A stretch of 64,000 nucleotides of DNA, from positions 247,679-311,678 of the forward strand of contig VXBM01000419.1 in NCBI GenBank assembly GCA_013400155.1. The letters are read 5' to 3'. How positions within the stretch are numbered: position 1 is the first letter of the stretch; every line of letters begins with the position of its first letter. Both the position numbers and the translations under genes were made by a program. Shown here piece after piece: positions 1 through 12,283 of the stretch. The notes below the pieces were generated by a model, which was not told the origin of the DNA, made no database searches, and worked only from the letters and a program-made list of their open reading frames with translations. The DNA comes from Helopsaltes ochotensis. Lineage: Eukaryota; Chordata; Aves; Passeriformes; Locustellidae.

Positions 1-1838
1 ACATCCCTGGGGAAGGGATACCACTGAGAATGTCTTCTTCACGAGGACCTGCTCGTCCCTCTGATCTGCCCTGGCTCTGCCAGCACAGGGTGGCCAGCTG
101 TCTCCTGGCAGGTGTCTCCTGGCTGACTTACCCCCTCCTCGCCAGGTAACAGACACCAGGATGCTGCTGCATCCCTGCTGGAACACTGCAGTTCGTCTCC
201 CCGTGCCTGTCTGCCCGGGGATTACGTGCCTCTGCGTGCCCCTTCCGCCTGGGGATTACGTGTGCTTTCACAGAGAAGAGGGACACATCCAAGGGCAGCC
301 AGAAAGAGAAGCTGATGACCTCTGGTGCAACGGTGATGGAGCAGGGAGAGCTGCACGCAGCCTCTGCTCCGTGTGGATTGATGTGGCTGTCCTGTGTGGC
401 AGCAGAGTGGTGAAGCACAATCTGTGTTTTGCAGAGAAGTAGAAACAGGCTGTGTGGAAAAACAAGCTTCTGTGCCAAGCACCTGTGATGGTGATAGGGA
501 GATACCACAGAGGATGTGGGAGTAACACCTTCTTCAAGCTGGAGGGGAAAAGGACCCGTCTTTGTTGGCAGGTCCTGTCACCTCCAGTGCTGCTCACCTG
601 GTGGAGCAGATGCTTAGCAGATGTTTTGCTCTTTTCCTGTGTTTAATCTGGGATGAAATCAGGTAGACCCAGAGCACAGCCTCAGCCCTATTGACCACAG
701 GAGGAGGATGAGCTGGTGTGTGTATCCATGGTCATGCTACCTTCAACCAGGCCATCACACGTTGGTCACAGATGTTAGATGCTCACAGCTGGTTTGGGGA
801 AGGTTTGTGGATGAACTGCTTGAGTACTTGGTGATGTTTTTATGGTCAGACCTGAGCTGTGCTCTCCTTAGGTGATGGTTGCTGGTGATGGTTGGGCTAT
901 AGCAAGCTTTTGGTTATCCCAGCCTTGGACATGTTCACAGCAGCTCAAAACAATGAACAGAAGTGTTGAAGGACTTAATCCTGAGCACCCTGTCAGCCTG
1001 CTGATGCGGACACAACTGGTGGCAGCCCCTGGCGTGTGTGCTGAGCTGTTAATTACAATGGGTGGGATTGAGCCTGGTCCCTGTAGCACCTCTCCCTTCC
1101 AGAGGTGTGCGACCCTCCAGGTTCCCAAGGGTAAATCCCTGGGAAGGCAGAGGTAGCAGGACAGTGACCAGGGATGGATCCAACTCTCCTGACTCCCCAT
1201 TGAGTCCCTGCCATATCCCCACTGAGGGTGTGAGGCGCAGAGCAACCCTGGGGAAAAAAACCACTTTTCTGCCGGAGCCCAGCTGCCCCTCCTGAGGGAC
1301 GGATGAGCATCTGTACTCAGGGCTGCTGGGGGACACGCCTGGGGACCTGGCAATTCTGAAAACCCCAGGGGCGAACGCTGGTCCTGCCTGCAGTTGCCTG
1401 TGCCTGTCTCCCCGGGAGGGCTCAGGCAGGCTTTCACCGCGTAGACATAACAACTCGCAGCTCCCAGACTGTCTCTCCCCGCTCCCCGAGCCCCGCTTTC
1501 CCCTCGCCTCCCCCGTGTCATATGTTCCGAGGCGCAGTGCGTTTTTTAGTTTGGCTTTTTTTTTTTTTTTTTTTTTTTAATCGGTGAAAAACAGCCACGT
1601 CCTCGCCGTGTTTATCTGGACCGCGTCGCAGCTCGCTCGGGCGCTGCCTGCCCTCCCACGGGCTGAGCCGGGATGCGCCGGCACTCGAGCGGCTCTGCCG
1701 GCAGCCAGCAGCCTCCAGTAGGGCCGGGAGCGGGGCTGGGGCCACGGGCTGGGCGTCTGCACAGCTCTTCTCAGGGCTTTCACTTTCTAAATGTCACACC
1801 GTGCCATTTATGCCTTCGTTTCTCTTCTTTATTTTCAG
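1..1838 (+). other. NCOR2: NCOR2 intron, 3' part (upstream end outside window)
   Basis: No coding exon is seen here. The preceding NCOR2 exon, expected to end in a segment like GLGPQVEL, is not in the window. Contents seen: short direct repeats near 97-122, a 23-nt T run at 1556-1578, and a CpG-rich stretch at about 1440-1760. A pyrimidine-rich tract runs into the TTTTCAG acceptor at 1833-1838. The open frames here have no family resemblance and no conserved composition. Confidence 0.85.
1556..1578. repeat. Poly-T run (23 nt)
   Basis: An uninterrupted T run followed by AA. It could be the tail of an antisense retrocopy, but no retroelement body or target-site duplication is recognisable beside it. 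A simple mononucleotide repeat is the safer reading. Confidence 0.9.
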
Positions 1839-1891
1839 CCGTTATACAACCAGCCTTCGGACACCAGGCAGTACCATGAAAACATTAAAAT
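1839..1891 (+). CDS. NCOR2: NCOR2 exon 1 of window (53 nt)
   Basis: The translation begins PLYNQPSDTRQYHENIK, which is the NCOR2 sequence directly after the GLGPQVEL segment of mammals. The acceptor is ttttcag at 1832-1838 with a good pyrimidine tract. The donor is AT|gtaagtac, a near-perfect match to the U1 consensus. The exon enters in phase 0 and leaves two bases (AT), which join the A of the next exon to make Ile. It belongs to the N-terminal third, downstream of the coiled coil that binds TBL1 and GPS2 in repression domain 1. The exon is too short to stand out as an open frame, so it rests on homology and splice sites. Confidence 0.96.
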
Positions 1892-2188
1892 GTAAGTACG
1901 GGGCAATAAAGCCGTTTTAAATGTCAGGTTGGGCAGTAGAGGGGAGCAGGAGGGATGCCAGCTTGCTCCCAGACCCCAGTTAAAGCTGCCGAGGCATTGT
2001 GAGCATCCTCTGGGTGCCTGAAGCACAAACCAGCTCCAGGAGCTGCAGCTTCAGGTGGATGCTGAAGGTGCTGTTTGATTTTCTCAGGGTGGGGTGGATG
2101 TGGGTCCTTGATGTTTTCCCAGACAACACTTACCTTAAGTGCTTTCTTCTGTGTTTCACCCATACTGAAACATGAAATCAGCTGCCTC

Positions 2189-2202
2189 TGTGTGTGTGTG
2201 TG
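2189..2202. repeat. (TG)7 microsatellite
   Basis: Seven perfect TG units within the first large intron. Short and probably of no function. Confidence 0.9.
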
Positions 2203-2875
2203 TTTGCATGCGAGAAAGATGAGGTAAAATGAAAAGTCGCAATTACAATTAGATTTTCGTGAAGGACCTCTTGAATGTCTAATAACAACTGGTTATTTCA
2301 AAGATACTTACTGAGACTTAGCAATCATCTAATTTGACTTATCACCTCAATACATGATTTAATCATCAGCTTGTGTTTAATAACCACAGTGACTTCCTGA
2401 ACATAGAAGAACTATAACAGATAATGAGAATAGCGATAATTGTGATTATTGTTGGAAATTTAAATAGTCAAACCAGATCTGAAACTTTTTATCTGCCTTG
2501 AATGAACTGATGATTGCTCTGAGCTGCCTGCAGCGTGTCTATTTTGGTACCAGCTCGGTCAGCTGGTGATAATCATCTTTAATAATCTATTAACAGAAGT
2601 TAATAATCTCTTGCTTTTCAGCAGTATGTTAATTGATCCCGGGGGTTTATAAGGGAAGAGTTCCCGTACCTTTGCTCTAGGGGAGCACGGTAGGAGGAGG
2701 CAATGTTTAGGGGCTCTGTGTCCCCAAGGGCTGTGGGGAGGAGGGTTTTGTGACCTGACCCCACTGCTCGCTGCCAGGCCCTGCTCCATTCCTGCTCCAC
2801 CCAAAGCTTCCTGTGTCATCCCAGCAATGCACTCCCTGCAAAAACATTCAAACCCAGCATCGTCCCCAGCCCCTT

Positions 2876-2911
2876 CCTGCCAGTTCAGGGGGTCCCTGCC
2901 AGTTCAGGGGG
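2876..2911. repeat. 19-bp tandem duplication
   Basis: The 17-base word CCTGCCAGTTCAGGGGG occurs at 2876-2892 and again at 2895-2911, a period of 19 bp. It is a recent-looking local duplication, since the two copies are identical. Confidence 0.9.
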
Positions 2912-5900
2912 CTGATGATTGATAAACCACCTTGTGTGGCCCAAGGACGTGCTCTCTGCATGGCTGGTTGTGTCTCACCCCTGGCTCCGATGGGGTGTGG
3001 AAGTCACCAGCTCTCAGGGACCCTCTCTTGCCTTGGAGGGCCCCACAGCCATCCCAGGGCAGTGCTGAAGGTGGCAATTTCAAGCTGATTGCTAATGTTG
3101 TCCTTGAAAGATTGAGTTAAAAGTAGATTCAGATGCTTCACCCACTCTCCCTCCGTTCGCCTGCCAATGTTTGTGGGTTTGTGATCACATTTTCCTGTGA
3201 TTTAAACGATTTCCTGTCCTGGGTTGCTGCCTGAAGGACGGGTGCAAACGAGAGAACTCAGTGCGCGGGTCAGGAGTAAAAGTGTTGGTAAGAGGTGAAG
3301 CCCCATCAAACCAGCCAGCAGAGAAGGTGTTCCCCTCCAACCCTGCCTCTGTAGGCATCTGCAGGGTTATTCCCACCCCAGACAGTGACAGTCCCCATGT
3401 GGCTGTAGCAGTGACAGACCAAGGAGAGGTTGGAACAGGCAGGCTCGGGGTTAATGTTCACTGTGATTAATGCTGCAAAAATACAGGAAGGAAACCACAC
3501 ATTTTAATGAAAAGCCTCCGTCTCCTCTTTCCAGAAACCTGGCAATTAGCTGCCTTCAGCTGGTTATTGATGCCAGCCGAGCACAGTTACAGATCTAGGT
3601 CAGTGAAAGGCCCCTGAGCGATCTGGCTCCAGATGTTGGCTGGTTTTGGCCCTGGGTCTGTCTTGGAGGTTCTTGGGTCTGTTCTGCACTTTGCTGTTTG
3701 TTGGTGGACATGCAGAGAATTTGGTGTGTCTTTTTTCCCATCTCTCCATCCATTACACATCCATGCACATGAAAGGACATTTTGATGCTTGGGAGGCAGA
3801 TAGGAAATGAAGATTTTGGTGATTCTTCCAACCAAATGATTCAGTCCTTTTACCAAGAGCAAAAGATTTTAAACTTCTCTGTTTTGACTGAGTTACACTT
3901 GGATGTTCACATCTGATCTACAACTTTTCCACAAGATCAATTTGAATATGTTTTTTGTCTTTTCCTTGTTCTTAATATGTTTGTGCCTTTCTGCTCCAGA
4001 AGCACAGCTTCTGCTCCATAGCCTGGAGGTGGCTGTTTCCATAGAAGATGGAGTAAATCCTCAGGGTGCTGGGAGACACCAGCCAGATGCATTAGAGCAT
4101 CAGGACAGCTGCCAGGACACCACAGGTTATGTTTTGCCAAGGTGTAATTGGATGCAGATTCTCCAGAACAGTTTCACCCAGTGCAGATTTAGCCATAATG
4201 AAAAAACCTTTTGGCAGATTGCTGGGAAATCATCTGGGTTGTGATTCTGTCCGCAAATCCTCACTGCATCCTGGCTGTGTTGTGCCAAATGGAAACTGCC
4301 CCCATGTGAAGCTGGTTTGGAGCCTCATGGGCACAAATGGCCAGGCTGTTCTTGTCACAAATACCTTTTACAGCTTTTTTGTTGTTGTTGTTTTTAAGCG
4401 CTTCTTAGTGTGAATTTTTTATTCTCAGTTGAATGTTTGCAAGTGTCAGTGGGAAGGCATTTGAATATCAGAAAGCCAGGATTCCTCGATTTCTCCACAG
4501 CTATACTCTCTTGCCTTGCAACACTCATTTAATTCTCCCTTCTTGTTTGCTTTGCTTTTCAGCTGGGATGAGTCACGTATGCTAATAGAGCTGACTGGGG
4601 AGTTACCGGGAGAATTTCTACTCTTACTAAAATGCTACCGGTCTCTTAAATTCATGGAGTTTTATGGCCTGTCTCCTATTCAGTACAGTTAAAATTAATT
4701 TCATGCCCCAGTTCATTCCAATGTTTGCAGCTTCAAAGCTTTTAAGTCCTATTTAGCTGCCTGGCTGTGCTCCGTTCCTCGTCTGCGCGGTCCCTTTGGT
4801 TCACCTGTGAGTGCAGGCTTCCAGCAAACATGGTTAATTTTGTATGCTACATCTGCTGCAGGATCCAAGGCACCCTTGAGTGGTTTGTTCCAAAGATTTG
4901 ACCTACCTTTGATGGGACCGTGTCCTTTGTGTTTGAAATATCCGCATTGTTGGAGAGAAGGGCTCTGCCGCTCGCTCATCAAGAAAGAGGAGGGCAAGAT
5001 GGCATTTAGTGCCCTGATTTCATAGGGATGGGGCGAGCTTTGCCCCTGTGGCTGGCTTGGCCCTTGCTGTTTTTCAAGGTGAGAATTTTTTGGCTTTGCA
5101 ACAGACTGCAAAGTTTTTTCAAGATGCATCACAGCCCTGAGCTCGGCTGGAAACCACTCGAGTGATTGAGTGATTCTGCATCAATTGAGGAGGCTGCAAA
5201 GACCCTTTCCCTACATTTTGATGAAATACAACAAATGCAGAATATGCTGGTGCGCCAGTGAAGCACCAGTGCCTCTGGTCAAGGTCTTTATTTCGGTGCT
5301 TTGCCAGCTGGTTGTACAAGGATGAGAGCTGCCCTTCCCACCCTGCCACTGTAGCGACTCCACGTATTCCCCAGGCTCCGGCTCCAAAGATATTAACCTC
5401 CTTTCCTCCAAGTGTTTGAAAAATGACAAGATGTTGTTCACATGAGCAGGATCAATTACCTGCTGTCTGTCTGAAGAGATATTCTCCAAGGGGGCCTTCG
5501 TCTCTACGGCGGGAGAGATTCCTGCTCGGTCAGCCATGAAAAACAGCCCGGCAGGACTCTCCTCCCCCCTTCCCAAAGCAGTCATCTCGCAATGATGTTC
5601 TCTGAGACTTGTATTTGAAAGCAAAACATGAGCTTCCCTGAGCCTTAAAAAAGCAGACAGGAAAGCAGAGTGAATGGCCCAGGGTAAGTGCAGGCAAGGT
5701 GCTGCTCACAGGTTGTGCTTTAAGCCTACCCTGCAAGAGCTTTTCCTTGCTTTACACTGAATTTTAGGAATGTTGGGGTGAAATCAGGCTGTGTTCCCCT
5801 CAAGATGTTTGGAAAGGGGTTGGAGAACCCCTCTGAGCTTACGGTTAAAACAGATGGAGAGCTTGGTGTGATTTGGGTTTTCTCACGTGCCCAGATCCAG

Positions 5901-6069
5901 CAGCAGCAGAGCTGAGTGCACTGTTAATATTTGCACATCTGGGATGCTGTTTGCAGCTGAGAGCTTCTTGGGGAGAGGGCAGGAAATCTGCCTCTGCAGA
6001 ATCAAAATCTGAAGTCAGGATTTTCAGAGAGGCTTCAGGGCTTCTGAATCTCTTTTTGTTTTCTAAGTG

Positions 6070-6079
6070 CCCCCCCCCC
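6070..6079. repeat. Poly-C run (10 nt)
   Basis: Ten consecutive Cs followed by AAAAAG. A mononucleotide run, and a likely site of length error in assembly. Confidence 0.85.
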
Positions 6080-6459
6080 AAAAAGAGCAGAACAGCTGTC
6101 TTCTGAAAATCTCAAACTGTGGCTTTCCAAATCACTTGTCACACTGGGAAATTTAAGTCATCTTTTCATTACTTGCTGTTTAGGGGATTTAGTAGCACTA
6201 GATTGCCTCTAAATTCATAGTTGAAGCCTGACATGTAACACAAATGTTCTTTCAAACCCTGTCATTACAAATGCATTCTCTTTCAGGTCTTTTTATTAGT
6301 GCTTGTAGACATTTTCCTCATTAGAAATTCACCTAGCAGCTCCCTGCTCATCCCATTCAAGGTTTCTCATCTCTTTTATTCTCTGTTGGCATGCACCAAG
6401 GCAGCAGATTACCTAGTGATGAATTACTAAATGATGGAGACACACACTGCTACCTTCTG

Positions 6460-6474
6460 CTTCTTCTTCTTCTT
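6460..6474. repeat. (CTT)5 microsatellite
   Basis: Five CTT units in the first large intron. No other feature is attached to it. Confidence 0.85.
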
Positions 6475-9400
6475 GCCAGTAAAAAGCCAATACTGGTTTT
6501 GGGGGGGGACTATCTTGTAACACTTGGGCTTGTGTTGTCAGCTTGGGCTTCAGGGCAAAGGCAGAGGTGTTTCTGGGCACCAACAACCTGCCCTGACTGC
6601 ACAGCCAGAGTTATAAACCTCTGCCACTTTGCCCTCAGAGGCACTGATGATGCTGGGGGTTTATTCAATCCCAATGCTCAAGGGCTCTGGGGTAAATAAC
6701 TGAAGATCTGCTTTGCTTTTCTTCCCCAGAAAGCGTTTCTAAATATTGCAAGGAACTGCTCTGAACAGCTGGCTTTCCAGAAGCGTGCCCTGCCTTGGGG
6801 TTAGTGGGTTAGAGTGTGTTAGCAGCTGGAGCTGTGTGCTCCAGCCATTTCAGAGCGAGCCAGGCAATGAGTGCAGTGACCTGTGAACAGGGTGAGCTGC
6901 TCCCTGCCCTCGCTGCAGGGAGCCCTGTGGCTGCAGGGACTCAGTGACCGCCCTGAGCTGCAGCTTGGGGTCCTGGCACCAGCCCTGCACAGGAGCAGCG
7001 GGCGCAGCAGGGGGGGGAGCACAGAACTGTCCTGGTCTCCGCTGCCTCTAGGCTGGTTTCACCTCGGGGCGTTCTTGCTGCGCTCCTCAGCTCTCCTGGT
7101 TTGCAGCTCTCCCTGTGCTTTGTCTGGCTGGAGCTTCCAGGAGCTCCCTCGGTTTCCTCCCCTTGCCTGTGTGATCCGTCTTGCTGCACAATGGCTTTGC
7201 CAGCTGCTCGCTGCCTCCTTCCCGTCGCTCTTTGCAGTTGGGTCCCAACTTTGTTTGCTCTGGCTGATGAAAGGCGTTCCTGTGTAATTGAATACCCCCG
7301 ATTCGTTTCGCTCAAATAGCGAACTTCCTTTCATCTCGCCTTGCACCGGTTGAAGGTCTCCACAGGCCCGGCCGGGTGTGCCGCCGTGCACCAGCTCTTT
7401 GTGTCCTTTGGGAGCCTTATCCCAGGGCTTGGGTGCACCCCAGCACCCGCACGCATGCGTGCACCCACATCCTTTTATCGCCGCAGCCTCCGGAAGGATC
7501 GCGGCCGAGCCCTTCGTGTGGACCTGGGCCAAGTAACTCAAAAGTCAAGAGTTACAGGTTCTCCCCTTGACTGGCTCCATTGTGAAAGGCATAAAACAAA
7601 AGCAACCTTGGGCCAGGGCAGTGAAGGTGGAAGCAGCTGCTCCCACAGGACTCACTGTGCTTTGCTCGGAGTGGAAGATGGGTTTTGCTCGGCAGGTTGG
7701 AGACTGGCTCGGGGAGCTGTGCTCCTGTGTGGGGCTCACCAGGCAGGGCAGGGGGAGAGCATGAATTCTGCAACACAGGCAAGTCAGGAATGGAGATGGG
7801 CTCCCTCCAGAAGATGAATTGTTGACCGCAAGGATGGGGATGTGCCATTTGGCAGTCTCCAAAGACCAGCTCACCAGAAGCTGGGGGGGGGCTCTGTGTC
7901 CATCCCAGCCTGCCCAGTCCTTAGGGACACAGCCGAGGATAAGGCAGGGAGTGACACTCGGCGTGGTGTGACATGCCAGCCCAGCAATACTTTAAACTGC
8001 CCACAAGAGTCACTGTTGCTTTATCTAAGGAGCGCCCATTCCTCCTGCCTGGGAGCTGCCCGATTTCTTCACCCCTGTGCGGTTCAGCTCTCCATCTCTG
8101 CCGCTTTCACTGTGCCCCAGAAAACCGCAGGATTGGGGCAGGGGAGGAGGAGAAGGGAGCAGGGCTGGCACCTCGCACAAGCAGCCTTTGCCATGTGCCA
8201 CTGGGCAGTGGTTATTTCCGTGCCCGGCTCCAGCAGCCAGCCCTCGCCTTCCCCTGTGCTCAGGCAGCGGTCCTGCTGGGCTCCCTGATTTGCCCAGGGA
8301 GCGCAGCGTGTGCTTGGGAGACACGTGGCCCGAATTAACCTCGCTGCAGAACGGTTTCTAAGTAACAGCGGTACATTTAGCAAGATAAACTGTGAAGCCT
8401 ATTTATATTTACCGAGATTGTATTAACCTTTGAGAGGTTGACCTTATGCAAAAACGAAACAAAACAAAAAGATGAAGTGGCAAAAAACATTCGGGGCATG
8501 AGGGGGTTTGTTGTTGTTTTAATCCTTTCACTCTTTGATTACTTCAGCCTTGGTGGTGGTAAACATGCACTAGCTTTCAAGACATTCCTGATTTTTGCAG
8601 CTGCAGAGCCATTAAGCCTTTGCCTGTATTCGCACTTTCAAGGTCAGCCATGATGCACAACTCAAGGCAACCCATCAGCTGCGTAAGAGCTGCTGATTTC
8701 CTTCATTTGCTCTCCTGTTTTCTAAGAACTTGTGCAGCAGATCCAGCAGCAGCAGTGTGTCAGAGCCCTGCCTTGCTCCTGGATGTCACCCAGGCTGACA
8801 TGGGAAGGGCAGGGCTTGATTTAGCTGGGCTGACCCCAAGGGACAGTCCATGACCCCGTGTTGGGGACCATCCCACACATGCTCATCATTAGCACCACCC
8901 CAAAGGTTTCCTTGTGTTAGAGCCTCCATTGGAATTAGGAATAAACAAGCACATGAATGTGTTTGTTGGGCAAACAACCCTCGTTGTGACCCTCGCAAAG
9001 AGCTGAAGGCTTGGAAGGAAATGTGTCTGACAGGGTCCTGCAGGAGGGTTTGCTGCCCACTGAGGCACCACACAGTGCTGGGAGCACTGAGGAAGGTTCA
9101 CTGTGAGTGATGGTGAAGGGATGCAGGAGCGTGTGAGGAGCTGGGGCTGGCAAAAAACTGCTGGGGGCACCTGTGGTTCCCAGGGCAGCGCTTGCTGTGG
9201 CATCGCTGTCGTTCCTGTGAGTTCAATGGGGTAGCAAGAAGAGAGTTTAAAAAGGGAAAAATGTTGATGCTTTCTGCAATGTTCTCCATTCCTAAACTTA
9301 GCCAGACTGCCCCCAATCCTAAGTGAGCTGGGCCCTCTGCCCCTTCCCAAGCAATCCCGTTAGCTGCTAATTATGCTGCGGGATTTACAAGGGGAGGAGG

Positions 9401-10492
9401 GTGGTTTTTCCTCTTCTTGCTAGCCACGCAGGAGGGGAATGAGGAAGCGGCAAGGGTGTCTCTTCATTCGGCTAAATCCCACAGAACATGCCTACATGAG
9501 ACTGCTAAGCTCCTGATCAGTAATTACACACTGCAGCTCTGCCTTTAATCGGGATAAAAGACTTAAGGAAACTCCTTTGCCCCTGGTCTCTACCTTTTAC
9601 CTAGAGATTTTATTGCTGTGAATATTAGCAACAGGAACAACCACGGGAGCTCAGCTCTGGGGCTCATGCAGGCTCTGGGAGCTCCTGCAGCCTTTTCAGC
9701 TCTGTTCTGTTCCCGTGCTGCTTCTCTTTGAGCAGTTCTTTCACGCTGCCTTTAGAAAGTAGAAAGAAGAAGAAAGCGAAGGGATGTCTGGGCAGACGCC
9801 AGGGTGGTTGGGGTTGCGGTGGCCGGTTTTCCCCTTGAGGTCCTAATTCTGCAAGTGGCTGAACTCTCCAGGCTGCGTGTTTGCAGCTTTGTTGGGCACG
9901 GCTCCAAGGAAGCAAGAGGTCAGGAGATAAGTGCTGCGAGCCCTGCTGTGATCCTGCCTCCTTATCAGGGCCTCGGAGCCCAGGGGTGAACGTGTGCGCC
10001 GACATCCCCATCGCTGCTGGCCTGGGCACCGGGCTGTCCCTGGTGGTCTCTGCTCGGGGGGTGCCACCTCCTGCCATGCAGGGCTGGCCTGAGCCCCCCA
10101 GCTCTTGGGCACCCACTGGGGTTTTGCAGAACAGCGTGAAATTAATGAAGGAACAGCCTGACCCATGGATGGATGCAGAGCTGAGCGTCCGCCCACGTGT
10201 GGTGCCGAGAGCGTGGGGAAGGTTTGCAGTGGGACTTTATTAATTTAGTTGTCAACTTTTGTCCTGGTTTACCAGCAGATGTGGGTGAAGTTCGCAGTCT
10301 CGGAGGGTTTGTTGGTCTTTCTCTAAGCTGGCTCGAGCTCTGAGATAAGAGCATTTGCTGTTCTCAAGTTGATGCAGTTCCAAGCTAAGGTGGAAACTGT
10401 GCTGCATACTCTTTAGGGAGTGGGGAAAGCCAGGCTGTGTATTTTAGCTGCCTCGTTAATCAGATCTCATCTTTTTTTTTCTCTCTTTACAG

Positions 10493-10559
10493 AAACCAGG
10501 CAATGCGGAAAAAGTTAATTTTGTACTTTAAGAGGAGAAATCATGCGCGCAAACAGTGG
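10493..10559 (+). CDS. NCOR2: NCOR2 exon 2 of window (67 nt)
   Basis: It encodes NQAMRKKLILYFKRRNHARK then QW, identical to the mammalian NCOR2 segment as I recall it. The acceptor is preceded by a long pyrimidine tract ending tttacag at 10486-10492. The donor is TGG|gtaagtgg. The first base completes the Ile codon split with exon 1, and the exon ends in phase 0. The segment is strongly basic and predicted helical. It lies in the linker between the N-terminal repression region and the first SANT domain. The intronic DNA just after the donor (10560-10640) is AT-rich against a GC-rich background, which may mean splicing elements, but that is inference. Confidence 0.97.
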
Positions 10560-12162
10560 GTAAGTGGTTCCCTTAGACCTTACTTTATATGTATGAAACA
10601 GCGTAATTTATTATGTGAGAAAGAAAAGGATGATTTCCTGCGGAGAGGTGCTGGTACTCTCTACTTCGCCTGTTGTATTACTGTGGAATCTCTCCTGCTT
10701 AAAATAACATGTGAAGGAGAGGTCCCCAGCCTGCTGCAGGCAGCACCTCCCTCTGTAAGTGCCTCCCACAGAGCAAACACGTGGGGTTGGCTTCATCACA
10801 GCGGAGCCCATCATTGATCTCAGAAAGCCTATTCACAGCATCAACGCCTATTTTGTGAGTAATTGAACCCGAAGAGAGGTGTGAAACAAGCTGACTCTGC
10901 TTCCGCTACACGCTCTGAAGGCTGCTCTGCCCCCTTCCAGCTGACCACAGAGCAGTGTTCTAGGAATTTGTGGTTTCAGAACCAAATTCAAGCTCCCCGC
11001 CGGATCGTTTCTGGGCAGCGTTGCCTGCGGGAGAGTTTCAGTGACCTTTGAGGAGACAGCTCTTGGTTGGGGAAGGGGCAAGGCAGGGCTGGCGATGAGG
11101 CTTCAGAGACTTTTGTTGCAAAGTCCGCAGTTAGCAGAGGAGAAAGTTCAAGTGGGTTTCACAGAATTGTGCATTTTTGGGGCTGACGGTTGCAGTCGTT
11201 CCCGGCAGGAGCTGGAAGGCAAAGCCAGCACAGAAGAGGAAATGCCAGAACAGCCAATGGCTCCCACCAGGAAGGTGGATTTTGCAGTGTCTTTCAATGA
11301 TGGGTGATTCAGCTCACAGGGCTTCTTCACAGGGTTTCTTTAGGAAGATGTAAATATTGTCTCCTGACTCGTCTCTGTCCTGGGTCAGGCTCAAGAGGCT
11401 GTGTTAGTGTCTTGCATTGGCAGTGATGCAGTTTTTCTCAGTGTCTTTAGGGCTGGTTTTGGACAGAAGTGCCAAAACTGGGAGGAATTATTGGAAAAAA
11501 TCCAAATAAGCCTGGGAAGTGGTTTGAAGGCTGTACCTTTAAAAGTAACTTCCAATACATACACTTCTGAGGCAGAGATCACATTATTTTCTAATTCATT
11601 TTGAATAACTCGTTTCCTTTCTCATGCTTTGTTTTTAGCCTGTTTTCTACCAGTACTCCAAAAGCCACGGACTTTCCATGGCCGAGGAATGGTTGTGTTT
11701 CCCATTTGTGTCCAAACTCATGCTCATTTAGACGTGTCCATGATAAAGGTTTTTCCAGGACAAGGGGCTACAGGACTTACAACTCCATCAGGATGTGGCA
11801 CGCTGCTCTGGGCGCCTCCCCTCCTGCAGCTGAGGACTTGTGCCTGGTGGGAAGTGGGTCAATATTCCCTTCCTCAGCAGAGGGATTGCAAAGCATCATG
11901 TGGTTTTGTTGGAAGCAGGAGGGAAGTGCCTGGGAACTGCTTTCTGGTGGAAATGGCTGGTTGCTGTGCTAAACCTAGAGTTGCTCTGTGTGAATATCAA
12001 GGAGCTGGGGGAAAAGGTTTAATTAGGCTGCAAGAGCGCAGTTCCTAAAATACGACTTGCAGTAAAGTCGCCTGTCATGCAAAATAGGTGAATTTCTGCC
12101 AGCCAGTTTATTCAGTGTCCTTGAAAGGGGATTTTTCAGTTTAGGGAAGCATTTTGCCTATT

Positions 12163-12267
12163 CTACAAAATAGGCAACATACGGTTGCTGAATTTGCAAA
12201 GTGAATACATTTGCTGATTCTGTTTGCAAAATGGGTATGCTTAGCTATTTTTCTGCCTATTTTGTAG
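12163..12267. repeat. 14-bp inverted repeat pair, CAAAATAGG-rich
   Basis: CTACAAAATAGGCA at 12163-12176 is the exact reverse complement of 12254-12267. The left arm also sits inside a tight hairpin, TTGCCTATT..AATAGGCAA, at about 12154-12177. Related words GCAAAATAGG and GCAAAATGGG lie at about 12078 and 12227. Confidence 0.85.
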
Positions 12268-12273
12268 CAGACC

Positions 12274-12283
12274 CTATTTTTAG
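12274..12283. promoter_or_regulatory. MEF2 consensus site (predicted)
   Basis: CTATTTTTAG matches the MEF2 consensus CTAWWWWTAG exactly. It lies a few bases after the right arm of the inverted repeat, in an AT-rich cluster. Function is not shown by sequence alone. Confidence 0.4.

Larger units (their letters stand above)
1892..10492 (+). other. NCOR2: NCOR2 intron (8.6 kb)
   Basis: No exon or second gene is recognised. Contents: a (TG)7 run at 2189-2202; an AT-rich block at about 2210-2640; a 19-bp tandem duplication at 2876-2911; a TGAGTCA site followed by ATGCTAAT near 4569-4584; ten Cs at 6070-6079; (CTT)5 at 6460-6474; eight Gs at 6501-6508; a small hairpin TTCGCT..AGCGAA near 7306-7322; and an AT-rich block at about 8380-8560. 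The remainder is ordinary GC-rich intron. A reading frame at 3903-4244 looks hydrophobic at its start only because the DNA is a pyrimidine tract. Confidence 0.85.

Noticed and set aside
1556..1578. T run as the tail of an antisense retrotransposon
   Set aside because: No LINE/SINE body, no CR1-type 3' end and no target-site duplication can be seen next to it. The same holds for the T run at 48726-48753.
3903..4244. 113-codon frame with a hydrophobic, signal-like start
   Set aside because: The hydrophobic residues are produced by a T/C-rich tract. The remainder shows no family, and neighbouring DNA has no promoter or splice support.
7296..7322. Interferon-response-like palindrome TTTCGCT..AGCGAA
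   Set aside because: Only a six-base perfect stem. It does not match the two-GAAA arrangement of a real response element.
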